64,000 bases of DNA from NCBI GenBank assembly GCA_963805305.1, contig CAWDTM010000007.1:62001-126000 (forward strand), read 5' to 3'. The DNA is from CAVXEH01 sp963805305. GTDB lineage: Bacteria > Chloroflexota > Limnocylindria > QHBO01. This document shows positions 39,829 through 48,357 of the stretch, piece after piece. The translations under genes were made by a program, and so were the position numbers. The notes below the pieces were generated by a model, which saw only the letters and a program-made list of their open reading frames with translations, had not been told where the DNA came from and did not search any database. The first letter of the stretch is position 1. The number at the start of each line of letters is the position of its first letter.

Positions 39829-41640
39829 TTGACCCGGTTCACCAAGCTCGCCGCGGCGACCGTGGCGATGACATTCGCGCTGGTCGTGGTGGGCGTCGTC
39901 GTCCGTTCGACCGGCTCCGGTCTGGGCTGCCCGGAATGGCCCACCTGCTACGGCAACGTCGTCCCACCCTTCAACGACATCCACGCCATCATCGAGTGGT
40001 CGCATCGCACGACCGCGGCGGTCGTGGGCCTGCTCGCGTTCGCCGTTGCGGTGGTCGCCGTCGTCTCGTACCGCGGTCGAGCGTCGCTCCTGTGGCCCTC
40101 GCTGGCCGGGTTCGTGCTGGTCGTCTTCCAGGCTGCTCTGGGCAAGGTGACCGTTGAGAGCGAGCTCTCCGGTGACATCGTCACGGCGCACCTTGCCACC
40201 GCGATGGCCCTGCTGGCCCTCGTGATCTACATCGCCGTTCGCTCAGGCCTGCCCGCGAGCGTCGGGCGCCACGGCGGGTGGGATCGGCTGACGTTGTGGA
40301 TGGCGGGAACCGCGGCCGCCGTGTACGTCCTCCTCCTGCTCGGATCGCACGTGACCGCTACCGGGACCGCGCTGGTCTTCCCCGACTGGCCGCTCATGAA
40401 CGGAACGCCGTTCCCGGCACTCGATGCGTCCACCGCACCGCACGTGATCCACCGCTGGGCCGCCGTCATCGTGGGCCTGGTGCTCGCGGGAGCAACCTAC
40501 GTGGCATGGCGCGCCCGCGAGCGCCGGCCGTGGGTCGCCGGGCTTGCCCTCACCGCCGCGCTGCTGTACGTCGTCCAGGCAGTCGTGGGCGGGCTGCAGG
40601 TCTTCACGGACCTGTCGGTCTGGTCGCAGATCCTGCACCTGTCACTGGGCGCCGCCATCTGGGGCCTCCTGGTCGCAGCAACGGTGCTCGCTCACTACGC
40701 CGCCCGCCACGAGGCAGAGCCCGCGCCGGAGCGTGCGGCGCTGCCGCGTGCGGACCCGTCGCCCGGCGAGATCCTGCGCGCCTACGTGGCCCTGACCAAG
40801 CCGCGCATCATCGAGCTGCTGCTGGTCACCACGGTCCCGACCATGGTCCTCGCGGCGCGGGGGATCCCGTCTCCGTGGCTCATGCTCGCGGTGGTCCTTG
40901 GCGGGACGCTGGCCGCCGGCGGCGCGAACGCCATCAACCAGTACGTGGACCGCGACATCGACGACCTGATGCGACGAACCCGGCGCCGGCCGCTCCCGCA
41001 GCAGGCCATCCACCCGCGCGCAGCGCTTCGCTTCGGCATCGGCCTGTCGATCGTCTCGTTCGTGTTCCTGGTGGTGACCGTCAACCTGCTGAGCGCGCTG
41101 CTCGCGGCGAGCGCGATCGGCTTCTACGTCTTCGTCTACACGCTCTGGCTCAAGCGCTCCACCCCGCAGAACATCGTCATCGGCGGGGCCGCAGGCAGCG
41201 TGCCGGTGCTCGTCGCCTGGGCCTCCGTGACCGGAACGGTCGGAGTCCCGGCGCTGGTCCTGTTCGCGATCGTCTTCTACTGGACGCCGCCCCATTTCTG
41301 GGCACTGGCGCTCCGCTACAAGGGTGACTACGCGACGGCCCGGGTGCCCATGATGCCGGTCGTGCGTGGCGACGCGGAGACGGCGCGGCAGATCACGCTC
41401 TACTCCCTGCTGCTCGTCGCGGTCAGCCTGCTCCTCTTCCCCGCCGCGCAGATGGGCCTGATCTATCTCGGATCAGCGGTGGCCCTGGGTATCGCGTTCG
41501 TCTGGTATGCCCTGCGCGTCCAGCGCAACGTGACGGACGGGCGTGCGGCCATCGACCTCTTCCGCTACTCGATCAGCTACCTGACGCTGCTCTTCGCGGC
41601 CGTCGCGCTCGACAGTCTCCTGCGCCTCGGGGTTGGCTGA
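39829..41640 (+). CDS. ctaAB: Fused heme A synthase (CtaA) and protoheme IX farnesyltransferase (CtaB)
   Basis: A 603-residue fusion of two heme-modifying enzymes for cytochrome aa3. Residues about 1-290 are CtaA/Cox15, with RSTGSGLGCPEWPTCYG, IIEWSHRTTAAVVG, SHVTATGTALVFPDWPL and VIHRWAAVIVG giving heme-ligand His. Residues about 310-600 are CtaB, a UbiA-family farnesyltransferase with NAINQYVDRDIDDLMRRTRRRPLP and YKGDYATARVPMMP. CtaB makes heme O and CtaA turns it into heme A, so fusion in the order A-B may channel substrate. A TTG start with GGAGG four bases upstream was used. The cox genes lie about 7 kb downstream. Confidence 0.95.
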   Translation: MTRFTKLAAATVAMTFALVVVGVVVRSTGSGLGCPEWPTCYGNVVPPFNDIHAIIEWSHRTTAAVVGLLAFAVAVVAVVSYRGRASLLWPSLAGFVLVVFQAALGKVTVESELSGDIVTAHLATAMALLALVIYIAVRSGLPASVGRHGGWDRLTLWMAGTAAAVYVLLLLGSHVTATGTALVFPDWPLMNGTPFPALDASTAPHVIHRWAAVIVGLVLAGATYVAWRARERRPWVAGLALTAALLYVVQAVVGGLQVFTDLSVWSQILHLSLGAAIWGLLVAATVLAHYAARHEAEPAPERAALPRADPSPGEILRAYVALTKPRIIELLLVTTVPTMVLAARGIPSPWLMLAVVLGGTLAAGGANAINQYVDRDIDDLMRRTRRRPLPQQAIHPRAALRFGIGLSIVSFVFLVVTVNLLSALLAASAIGFYVFVYTLWLKRSTPQNIVIGGAAGSVPVLVAWASVTGTVGVPALVLFAIVFYWTPPHFWALALRYKGDYATARVPMMPVVRGDAETARQITLYSLLLVAVSLLLFPAAQMGLIYLGSAVALGIAFVWYALRVQRNVTDGRAAIDLFRYSISYLTLLFAAVALDSLLRLGVG

Positions 41641-41684
41641 CCCCCCGAATCGGATGTCCGGCTTCCGCACGGAACCGGCCGGTC

Positions 41685-42668
41685 TCAGCTGCCGGCCTCC
41701 CGCAGCCGCTCCTCCTCGTCGAGCCGCGCGTCGAGCCTCGCCGTCCGGGTGTCCTCGAAGCGCATCCAGGCCCAGACCACGCCCAGCGTGGCGGCCAGGA
41801 AGATCATGTCGCCCATGACCCACATCAGGGTGGCGCCCAGCTGCTGATCCGCGAGGGGTTCCGGGCCCCAACCCCGGACCGTCGTCAGGTAGTGGCTGTA
41901 GAGCACCGATTCGCTGGAGAGCAGCGCGACCGCCAGGAACGAGTTCTGGGGCAGCGCCAGGAAGAGGTACAGGAGCCGAACCGGGTGCGGCATGCGCCAG
42001 GGCATCGGATCCGGGCTGATCGCCGGCCACCAGAAGAGGAGACCCGCGCCGAGCATGGTGAGATGCTCGACGTAGTGCACCAGATCGTTCTCGAGCGCCA
42101 CGTCGTACAGGCTGCTGAAATGCCATCCCCAGTTCACCGCGGCGAACAGGAGCCAGGCGGTCAGCGGGAAGGCGAGCCAGCGCAGGAGGTGGCTGTGGAG
42201 GACGGCCAGGATCCAGCGGCGCCCGCGCGGCGAGGCGACCCGCAGGGCCAGGGTGATGGGTGCCGCCATCACGATGAGCGGTGCCGCGACGAGCTCCAGG
42301 AGCATGTGCTGGATCATGTGGACGCTGAAGAGCTGCCCTTCGTAGGCGTCGATGGGCGAGGCGAGCGCCACCAGGATGGCGAGCAGCCCACCCAGGAAGA
42401 GCCAGCGCCGATAGCGCGGGACCGGCGTCTCCGGGTGCATGCGATCGGTCTGGCGCTCCGCCCACAGGTAGGCAGCTGCCGCGACCAGGCAGCCGATGAG
42501 CGGGAGCGGGTCCAGGCTCCAGTCGAGGAGAACACCGGGGAAGGACGGGGCGGGCAGCTCGTCACCATGGGCCAGCACCGTGCCGGCCGCGGCGAGCGCC
42601 AGCGCCAGTGCGCCGGCGATTGCGGGGAGCAGCCGAGCAAGGATCGCCGGGAGCGAGCGGGGCGTCAT
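41685..42668 (-). CDS. ctaG: CtaG-type cytochrome c oxidase assembly protein
   Basis: A 327-residue membrane protein of the Caa3_CtaG family, needed for CuB insertion or oxidase assembly. About seven helices follow a signal-like first helix. Family blocks are ASPIDAYEGQLFSVHMIQHMLLELVAAPLIV with metal-binding His, NWGWHFSSLYDVALENDLVHYVEHLTMLGAGLLFWWP, and QQLGATLMWVMGDMIF. The start ATG has GACAAT ending 6 bases upstream. It is convergent with ctaAB across a short imperfect hairpin (41658-41678). Confidence 0.92.
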   Translation of the reverse strand: MTPRSLPAILARLLPAIAGALALALAAAGTVLAHGDELPAPSFPGVLLDWSLDPLPLIGCLVAAAAYLWAERQTDRMHPETPVPRYRRWLFLGGLLAILVALASPIDAYEGQLFSVHMIQHMLLELVAAPLIVMAAPITLALRVASPRGRRWILAVLHSHLLRWLAFPLTAWLLFAAVNWGWHFSSLYDVALENDLVHYVEHLTMLGAGLLFWWPAISPDPMPWRMPHPVRLLYLFLALPQNSFLAVALLSSESVLYSHYLTTVRGWGPEPLADQQLGATLMWVMGDMIFLAATLGVVWAWMRFEDTRTARLDARLDEEERLREAGS

Positions 42669-42828
42669 GGGCGCATTGTCCACGACCGCGCCCGGGTTCG
42701 GGGGAGGGCCGGGGGGCTGAAGCGCCCACCCGGGTCGTAAAGCGGCCGGGATCCCGCGGTCCGAACGGCCCGCCGCCACCCATCGAACGGCCCTTCGAGC
42801 GCGCCGGCTTGCGGCATACCGTGGAGCC

Positions 42829-43308
42829 ATGAGCGAACGTGGCCTTTCCGCGCGGCTGAGTGACTCCTGGTTCGGGACGAACCTGCCGCCGCATGCCCTG
42901 TCGCAGCTCGCGGAGATTGCGCAGCTGCGTTCCTATCCCGCCGACGCAACCGTCCTCCGCGAGGGCGTCCCGACCACCGAGTTCGGGATCGTCCTTTCCG
43001 GACGCCTGGCCCTCCGGACCCTGGTTCCCGAGCGCGGGCCCGTGACGGTACTGACTGTCGAGCCGGGCGACGTCTTCGGCTGGTCGGCCGTCGTCGAACC
43101 GCACGTCTCCACCTCGACCGTCATGGCCCTCGAGCCGGTGGAGGCGCTCGTCTTCGACGGGCCCGCGCTCCGACGACTGCTCGCGGCCGATGCGGCATTG
43201 GCGGCATCGGTCTACCCGCGCCTGCTGACCGCCGTTGCGCGTCGCCTGGTGGCCACGCGGACCCAGCTCCTCGACCTGTACGCGGGTCAGGAGCAGGTCG
43301 CATGGTGA
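42829..43308 (+). CDS. Cyclic nucleotide-binding-like domain protein, hydrogenase operon leader
   Basis: A 159-residue CRP/FNR-type sensor domain without a DNA-binding domain. The beta-roll is visible (ADATVLREGVPTTEFGIVLSGRLALRTL, VLTVEPGDVFGWSAVVEPHVSTSTVMALEPVEALVF). The phosphate-binding cassette is altered: FGWSAVV replaces FGExALL and the ligand Arg is Ser (VSTSTV), so cAMP binding is unlikely. It overlaps the fused hydrogenase subunit by 7 bases, so it is part of the hydrogenase operon. Such proteins often precede group 3b hydrogenase genes. TACCGT ends 6 bases before the ATG. Confidence 0.88.
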   Translation: MSERGLSARLSDSWFGTNLPPHALSQLAEIAQLRSYPADATVLREGVPTTEFGIVLSGRLALRTLVPERGPVTVLTVEPGDVFGWSAVVEPHVSTSTVMALEPVEALVFDGPALRRLLAADAALAASVYPRLLTAVARRLVATRTQLLDLYAGQEQVAW

Positions 43309-45257
43309 CGGCGGCCGCCGAGCCACGATTCCTTCCGCGCCATGAGTTGCAATCCCTGATCGACCTCCTCGGCGAGGACGGGCGGCGGGTGATCGGCCCG
43401 ACGGTCGCCGACGGTGCCGTCGTCTACGACGAGGTCCGCGCCCCAGCCGACCTGCCCATCGGGCTGCGTGACGAGCAGGCGCCGGGTTCGTACCGGCTGG
43501 TGGAAACCGGCAGCGAGCGCGCTTTCGACGTGACCGTGGGCATGACCAGCTGGAAGCGCTACACGTTCCCGCCCACCGTATCTCTCACTCGTGCCACCCA
43601 CGACGGTGACCGGCTGAGCCTCGAGCCGGCGCCGGCGCCGGCGGAGCCCATGGCGTTTCTGGGCGTGCGTGCCTGTGAGCTCGCCGCACTCCGGATCCAG
43701 GATCGTGTCCTGACCGGCGGCCCTTTCGTCGACGCGGACTACCGCGCGCGACGTGACGCGGGGCTGGTGGTCGCCGCCCAGTGCACCCGAGCCGGCAAGA
43801 CCTGTTTCTGCAGCTCCATGGGAACCGGCCCCGAAGTCACCGACGGAGCCGACCTGGTCCTCACCGAGCTTGACGACGGATTCCTCGTCGTGCCGGGGAC
43901 GCCGCGGGGCACTGACCTGCTCGACCGGCTCCCGGCCGTCGCTGCGTCCGAGGGGCAATCGGCTGCAGCCGCCGGCGCGGTCGCGGAGGCCCGGGCCTCG
44001 ATGGGCGACCAGGTCGCCACCGAAGGGCTGCACGACCGGCTCCTCGACGCCCTCGACAGCCCGCGCTGGCAGGAGGTCGCGGACCGCTGCCTGGCCTGCG
44101 CCAACTGCACGCTCGTATGCCCCACCTGCTTCTGCACCAGCGTCAGCCAGCGCGCCGACCTGGATACGGCCACCGTGGTCGCCGAGCGGTCGTGGGACTC
44201 CTGCTTCACCGCGGGCTTTGCGAAGGTCGCGGGTGGCAGCTTCCGCAACCGGCGTCAGGACCGCTATCGGCAGTGGCTCACCCACAAGTTCGCGACCTGG
44301 ATCGATCAGTTCGGCAGCTCCGGCTGTGTCGGCTGCGGCCGATGCATCGCGTGGTGTCCGGTCGGCATCGATGTCCGCGAGGAGCTCGAGGCGATCGCGC
44401 CCCCCGCGGAACGCCTGCGCAAGCGGCCCGCGCTTGCCAGCGGGACCGGTCCGGCGTCCTACTCGGTCGGCACCATTCGCTCGGTGACGCCGGAGACCGC
44501 CGACACGGTTTCGCTGGTGATCGACGGCGTCGATCCGGTCATCACCACCGGCACCCCGGGGCAGTTCCTGATGGTCGAGCAGCCCGGGTTCCCCGCCTTC
44601 CCCATCTCCATCTCGCGCTATGCCCGGGACCACGTGGTCCTCACCGTCCGCGCCGCCGGACCGGCCACCGCGCACCTGACCCAGTCGGAGCCGGGAACCC
44701 AGGTCGGCCTGCGTGGGCCGCTGGGCGTGGGCTGGCCCGTCGAGCGGGCGCTCGGCAAGGACGTGGTGGTTGCGACCGGTGGGATCGGGCTCGCGCCACT
44801 GCGGCCCCTGCTCGATGCCTTGGTCGCCTCGCGGGACCGCTTCGGCAAGGTCTGCCTCTACTACGGCGCGCGCACGCCGAACGACATGCTCTACACCGAC
44901 GAGCTGGCCAGCTGGCCCGAGCTGGGCATCGACGTCGCCCTGACGGTCGACCGTGCCGGGCCTGAGTGGCTGGGGCGCGTGGGCGTCGTCACCCAGCTCT
45001 TCGACCAGGCCGACTGGCATGGCCAGCCGGTGGTCGCCTACCTGTGCGGCCCGGAGCGCATGATGCAGGTGGCGGTCCGCACCGTGGGCCAGCGGGGCAT
45101 CCCGACGGAGCGCACCTTCGTCTCGCTCGAGCGCCACATGCAGTGCGGCATCGGCCTCTGCGGGCATTGCCAGATGGGCAAGGTCTTTATCTGCCGGGAC
45201 GGTCCGGTCTTCTCCGTCGCCCAGCTGGGGGATGCGCTGAACGTGGAGGGACTGTGA
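43302..45257 (+). CDS. hydBG: Fused HydB-HydG subunits of group 3b [NiFe] hydrogenase
   Basis: A 651-residue fusion of the two electron-transfer subunits. The first half (about 1-375) is HydB: CTRAGKTCFCSSMGTGP and the 4Fe-4S ligands CLACANCTLVCPTCFC and CVGCGRCIAWCPVGID. The second half (about 390-651) is HydG, a ferredoxin-NADP reductase-like module with FAD-binding PISISRYARD, NAD(P)-site VVATGGIGLAPLRPLLDAL and a 2Fe-2S site MQCGIGLCGHCQMGKVFICRDGP. These are normally two genes. It passes electrons between the Ni-Fe site and NAD(P)H. GGAG eight bases upstream supports the ATG. It ends one base into hydD. Confidence 0.94.
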   Translation: MVTAAAEPRFLPRHELQSLIDLLGEDGRRVIGPTVADGAVVYDEVRAPADLPIGLRDEQAPGSYRLVETGSERAFDVTVGMTSWKRYTFPPTVSLTRATHDGDRLSLEPAPAPAEPMAFLGVRACELAALRIQDRVLTGGPFVDADYRARRDAGLVVAAQCTRAGKTCFCSSMGTGPEVTDGADLVLTELDDGFLVVPGTPRGTDLLDRLPAVAASEGQSAAAAGAVAEARASMGDQVATEGLHDRLLDALDSPRWQEVADRCLACANCTLVCPTCFCTSVSQRADLDTATVVAERSWDSCFTAGFAKVAGGSFRNRRQDRYRQWLTHKFATWIDQFGSSGCVGCGRCIAWCPVGIDVREELEAIAPPAERLRKRPALASGTGPASYSVGTIRSVTPETADTVSLVIDGVDPVITTGTPGQFLMVEQPGFPAFPISISRYARDHVVLTVRAAGPATAHLTQSEPGTQVGLRGPLGVGWPVERALGKDVVVATGGIGLAPLRPLLDALVASRDRFGKVCLYYGARTPNDMLYTDELASWPELGIDVALTVDRAGPEWLGRVGVVTQLFDQADWHGQPVVAYLCGPERMMQVAVRTVGQRGIPTERTFVSLERHMQCGIGLCGHCQMGKVFICRDGPVFSVAQLGDALNVEGL

Positions 45258-46117
45258 TGACCGCTCCGGAGAGCCATTCCCACGCGAGCCGCCAGAAGGC
45301 ACCGGCGGACCGGCCCGCACGGCCGCGCGTCGGCGTCGCCAAGCTGACCTCGTGCGACGGGTGCCAGCTGACCCTCCTCGACCTCGAGGATCACCTGCTC
45401 GACATCGTCGCCGCCTTCGAGATCGTCGAGTTCCCCGAAGCGACCTCGAACCGCTCCAGCGGTCCGTACGACGTCTTGCTGGTCGAAGGCTCGGTCAGCA
45501 CACCTGAGCAGGTCGAGTGGATCGGCGAGCTGCGGCGCCGTGCCGGGCTGCTCGTCACCATCGGGGCCTGCGCCACCGCCGGGGGCATCCAGGCCCTCCG
45601 CAACTGGGGCAACGAGCCGGCCTGGCGCGCGGCGGTCTACCCGCGCCCGGACCTGATCGAGACGCTCGCGACGAGCACCCCGGTGAGCGACCACGTGGCC
45701 GTCGACGCCGAGCTGCGTGGCTGTCCCATCGATCCGGGCCAGCTCCTGGAGCTGCTCGCCGCCCTGCGCACCGGACGCCGGCCGCAGCTCCCCGACGAGG
45801 CGGTCTGCCTCGCCTGCAAGCGCCGCGGGACCGTGTGCGTGGTGGTCGCCGATGGGATCCCGTGCCTTGGCCCGGTGACCCAGACCGGATGTGGAGCCAT
45901 CTGCCCCGCGTACGGCCGGGGCTGCTACGCGTGCTTCGGGCCGCGCGAGCAGGCGAACGTCGAGTCGCTCGCAGGCTGGTTCCGCGGGCACGGTGTCGAC
46001 GACGCCAGCGCGGCGCGCCTCTTCGCCGGATTCACGGCCTATGCCCCGCCGTTCCGCGCGGAGGCGGAGTCGGCCACTCGTACCGCCCACCGCCAGGAGG
46101 AGCCGCGCCATGCATGA
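45257..46117 (+). CDS. hydD: [NiFe] hydrogenase small subunit (group 3b, HydD)
   Basis: A 286-residue small subunit carrying iron-sulfur clusters. Proximal-cluster ligands are in KLTSCDGCQLTLLDLED and GACATAGG, with DAELRGCPIDPGQLLE, and a second Cys set is CLACKRRGTVC and TGCGAICPAYGRGCYACFGP. No Tat signal is present, so it is cytoplasmic. It pairs with the large subunit, which it overlaps by 8 bases, and its start overlaps the hydBG stop. The first 20 residues before GVAKLTSC are a poorly conserved leader. Confidence 0.93.
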   Translation: MTAPESHSHASRQKAPADRPARPRVGVAKLTSCDGCQLTLLDLEDHLLDIVAAFEIVEFPEATSNRSSGPYDVLLVEGSVSTPEQVEWIGELRRRAGLLVTIGACATAGGIQALRNWGNEPAWRAAVYPRPDLIETLATSTPVSDHVAVDAELRGCPIDPGQLLELLAALRTGRRPQLPDEAVCLACKRRGTVCVVVADGIPCLGPVTQTGCGAICPAYGRGCYACFGPREQANVESLAGWFRGHGVDDASAARLFAGFTAYAPPFRAEAESATRTAHRQEEPRHA

Positions 46118-47468
46118 GTCCACGGGGGCCGGACCCGGCCTCGTCGCGCCGCCCGGACCCGACGGAGAGATCCGCTACGAGGTCTCGGAGCTGACCCGGG
46201 TCGAGGGGGAAGGTTCGCTGAAACTCGTCGTGCGCGGCGGCGAGGTGGTCACCGCGCAGCTCGCAATCTTCGAGGCACCCCGCTACTTCGAGCAGCTCGT
46301 CGTTGGCCGGACGCCCGACGAGGTGATCGACATCGTGGCCCGCATCTGCGGGATCTGCCCGGTTGCCTACCAGATGTCGGCGGTCCATGCCTTCGAGAAC
46401 CTCTTCGGGGTGAGCATCGACCCGGCCGTTCGGGTCCTGCGTCGGCTCCTCTACTGCGGGGAGTGGATCGAGAGCCACGCGCTGCACATCTATCTCCTCC
46501 ACGCTTCCGATTTCCTGGGATACCCGAGCGCCATCGAGATGGCCGCGGATCACCGTGAGCTGGTCGCGCAGGGACTGCGCCTCAAGCGCCTGGGCAACCG
46601 CCTCATCGAGGTGCTTGGCGGGCGAGCCATCCACCCGGTGAGCGTCCGGGTCGGCGGCTTCTCGCGTGCCCCGCTGCGGCGCGATCTCGAGGCGCTGATG
46701 CCGGCGCTCGAGGCGGCGATCCCGGAGGCGCAGGCGACCCTCGACTGGGTCGCGACGCTCGTGCCGCCGGACTACGTCCGCGAGCCGCAGCTGCTGGCTC
46801 TCAGGCACCCCGCCGAGTATCCGTACAACGACGGCCGGATCGTGTCGAACGACGGGATCGACCTGGCCCCGGGGGAGTGGGGCACCGCCTTCCACGAGGA
46901 GCAGGTGGCGTGGTCGCATGCGCTTCAGGCCCGTTCGCACACCGGCGGGGTCTACCTTCTTGGTCCCTCGGCCCGTGTGACGCTCTCCCCCGAGACCCTG
47001 CATCCGCTCGCCGCCGAGGGGCTTGCCCGAGTCGGCCAGGCGGAGATGATCAGGCGCAACGTGTTCAGCAGCATCGTGGCGCGCGGCGTTGAGCTGCTCC
47101 ATGCGATTGCGGAGGCGCGCGACATCGTGGCCGACTACCGCGAGCCGGAGGTGCCCCGGACTGCGTGGAGCGCCCGGCCGGGGATCGCCGCCTGGGCCAC
47201 CGAGGCACCGCGCGGGCTCCTCTTCCATCGGTACGAGGTCGACGAGCAGGGCCTGATCCGCCACGCGCAGATCGTGCCGCCCACCAGCCAGAACCAGGGC
47301 GCCATCGAGCGTGACCTGGCCGGCTTTGCGCCGAGCCTGATCACACTTCCGCACGAGGAGGCGACCCATCGCTTCGAGCAGCTGATCCGGAGCTACGACC
47401 CGTGCATCAGCTGCGCGACCCATTTCCTGGACCTGCGGGTGGACCGGGAGGCCGAGGCGGCACCGTGA
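46110..47468 (+). CDS. hydA: [NiFe] hydrogenase large (catalytic) subunit (group 3b, HydA)
   Basis: A 452-residue large subunit. Nickel-binding cysteines are in RICGICPVAYQMSA near residue 80 and SYDPCISCATHFLDL near the C-terminus. The short tail LRVDREAEAAP is a plausible C-terminal peptide to be removed by the maturation protease encoded next. SELTRVEGEGSLKLVV opens the protein as usual. Within the group 3 families the partner genes place it in 3b (NADP-reducing, oxygen-tolerant, bidirectional). It overlaps hydD by 8 bases and the protease gene by four. Confidence 0.95.
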   Translation: MHESTGAGPGLVAPPGPDGEIRYEVSELTRVEGEGSLKLVVRGGEVVTAQLAIFEAPRYFEQLVVGRTPDEVIDIVARICGICPVAYQMSAVHAFENLFGVSIDPAVRVLRRLLYCGEWIESHALHIYLLHASDFLGYPSAIEMAADHRELVAQGLRLKRLGNRLIEVLGGRAIHPVSVRVGGFSRAPLRRDLEALMPALEAAIPEAQATLDWVATLVPPDYVREPQLLALRHPAEYPYNDGRIVSNDGIDLAPGEWGTAFHEEQVAWSHALQARSHTGGVYLLGPSARVTLSPETLHPLAAEGLARVGQAEMIRRNVFSSIVARGVELLHAIAEARDIVADYREPEVPRTAWSARPGIAAWATEAPRGLLFHRYEVDEQGLIRHAQIVPPTSQNQGAIERDLAGFAPSLITLPHEEATHRFEQLIRSYDPCISCATHFLDLRVDREAEAAP

Positions 47469-47932
47469 CCCGGGTCCCGGTCCTGGTCTGCGGCACGGCG
47501 CTGCGCGGCGACGACGGGGCCGCCCTGGCCGCCGTGCGGGCGATGCCTGCGGCGGTGAGCCGAACGCTGGATCTCCGGATGGTGGGCCAGCTGGACGCGG
47601 ACCTCCTCCTGGAGCCGGACATCGAACCCTGTGTCGTGGTGGACACCGTCGTGGGCGTGCCCGCCGGATCGCTCGTCAGCCTGTCGCTCTCCGAGGTCGC
47701 CGAGGTCGGCTTTGCGCAGGTGCCCCATTCGTCGCACAGCCTCGGCGTTGGCCGGGCCGTGCGCCTGGCCGAGACGGTCCTTGGCCGTGCGCTCACGGGA
47801 CGATTCGTCGGCATCGGCGGCGTCGAGTTTCGCACCGATGCCAACCTGTCGGAGCCCGTTCGCAAGGCCCTGCCCGCGCTCCGCCTCGCCGTGGCGGACG
47901 CCGCCGCCGCGCTGGCCGCGCGGAGGTCCTGA
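47465..47932 (+). CDS. Hydrogenase maturation endopeptidase
   Basis: A 155-residue HyaD/HycI-type protease that clips the C-terminal tail of the large subunit after nickel insertion. The family start VLVCGTALRGDDGAALAAV contains the Ni-sensing Asp. The usual acidic and His metal positions fall in DADLLLEPDIEPCVVVDTVVG and VPHSSHSLGVG. GTG overlaps the hydA stop codon. Its match to the large-subunit family is by operon position. Confidence 0.9.
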   Translation: MTRVPVLVCGTALRGDDGAALAAVRAMPAAVSRTLDLRMVGQLDADLLLEPDIEPCVVVDTVVGVPAGSLVSLSLSEVAEVGFAQVPHSSHSLGVGRAVRLAETVLGRALTGRFVGIGGVEFRTDANLSEPVRKALPALRLAVADAAAALAARRS

Positions 47933-47935
47933 GCC

Positions 47936-48169
47936 ATGTGCATGACGATTCCGGGACGCGTGGAGTCGGTGGCCGACGGCATCGCCAGGGTGGAGCTGGA
48001 GGGGCGCATTCGCGAGGTGTCGACCTTCCTGCACCCGGAGGTCGAGCCCGGCGACTGGGTGATCGTCACGGCCGGGACCATCCTCGAACGGCTCGACCCT
48101 GCCGAGGCGGCGTTCATCCGCGCCGAGCTCGAGCGCGCCGACGCAGCCGAGGCGGCATCCCGACCCTGA
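47936..48169 (+). CDS. hypC: HypC/HupF-type hydrogenase maturation chaperone
   Basis: A 77-residue HypC protein with the diagnostic MCMTIPGRV start (the second Cys holds the Fe(CN)2CO group passed from HypD), the beta-barrel GIARVELEGRIREVSTFLHPEVEPGDWVIVTAG, and a C-terminal helix. It is the last gene of the hydrogenase operon, three bases after the protease. HypA, B, D, E and F are not in the window, so they must be elsewhere. Confidence 0.93.
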   Translation: MCMTIPGRVESVADGIARVELEGRIREVSTFLHPEVEPGDWVIVTAGTILERLDPAEAAFIRAELERADAAEAASRP

Positions 48170-48194
48170 GATCCGCCCCTGTGTTCGGGAGGGG

Positions 48195-48224
48195 GTGACG
48201 CCGGGCCGCGGCCATCGGTAGAAT
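48195..48224 (+). promoter_or_regulatory. Probable promoter of the cox operon
   Basis: GTGACG (48195-48200) and TAGAAT (48219-48224) are 18 bases apart in the gap between hypC and coxB, giving a leader of about 125 bases. Confidence 0.5.
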
Positions 48225-48357
48225 GTGCCGCGTGCCGCCTCCAGCCCGCCTGGACGCGTGACCCTGCGCTTTTGCCACCCGGTCGCATTGGGACATCCGC
48301 GATACCCCGGCCCCATGCGCGCCGACCGAGACGGTTGAGGAGCCTCGAGACCAGCTG

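Noticed and set aside
41658..41678. Hairpin between ctaAB and ctaG as a terminator
   Set aside because: The stem has a bulge, is only 9 bp with a 2-base loop and no U-tract; too weak to list.
41473..42465. 330-codon frame overlapping ctaG on the same strand
   Set aside because: Out-of-frame shadow of ctaG with no membrane helices; ctaG itself has all family motifs.
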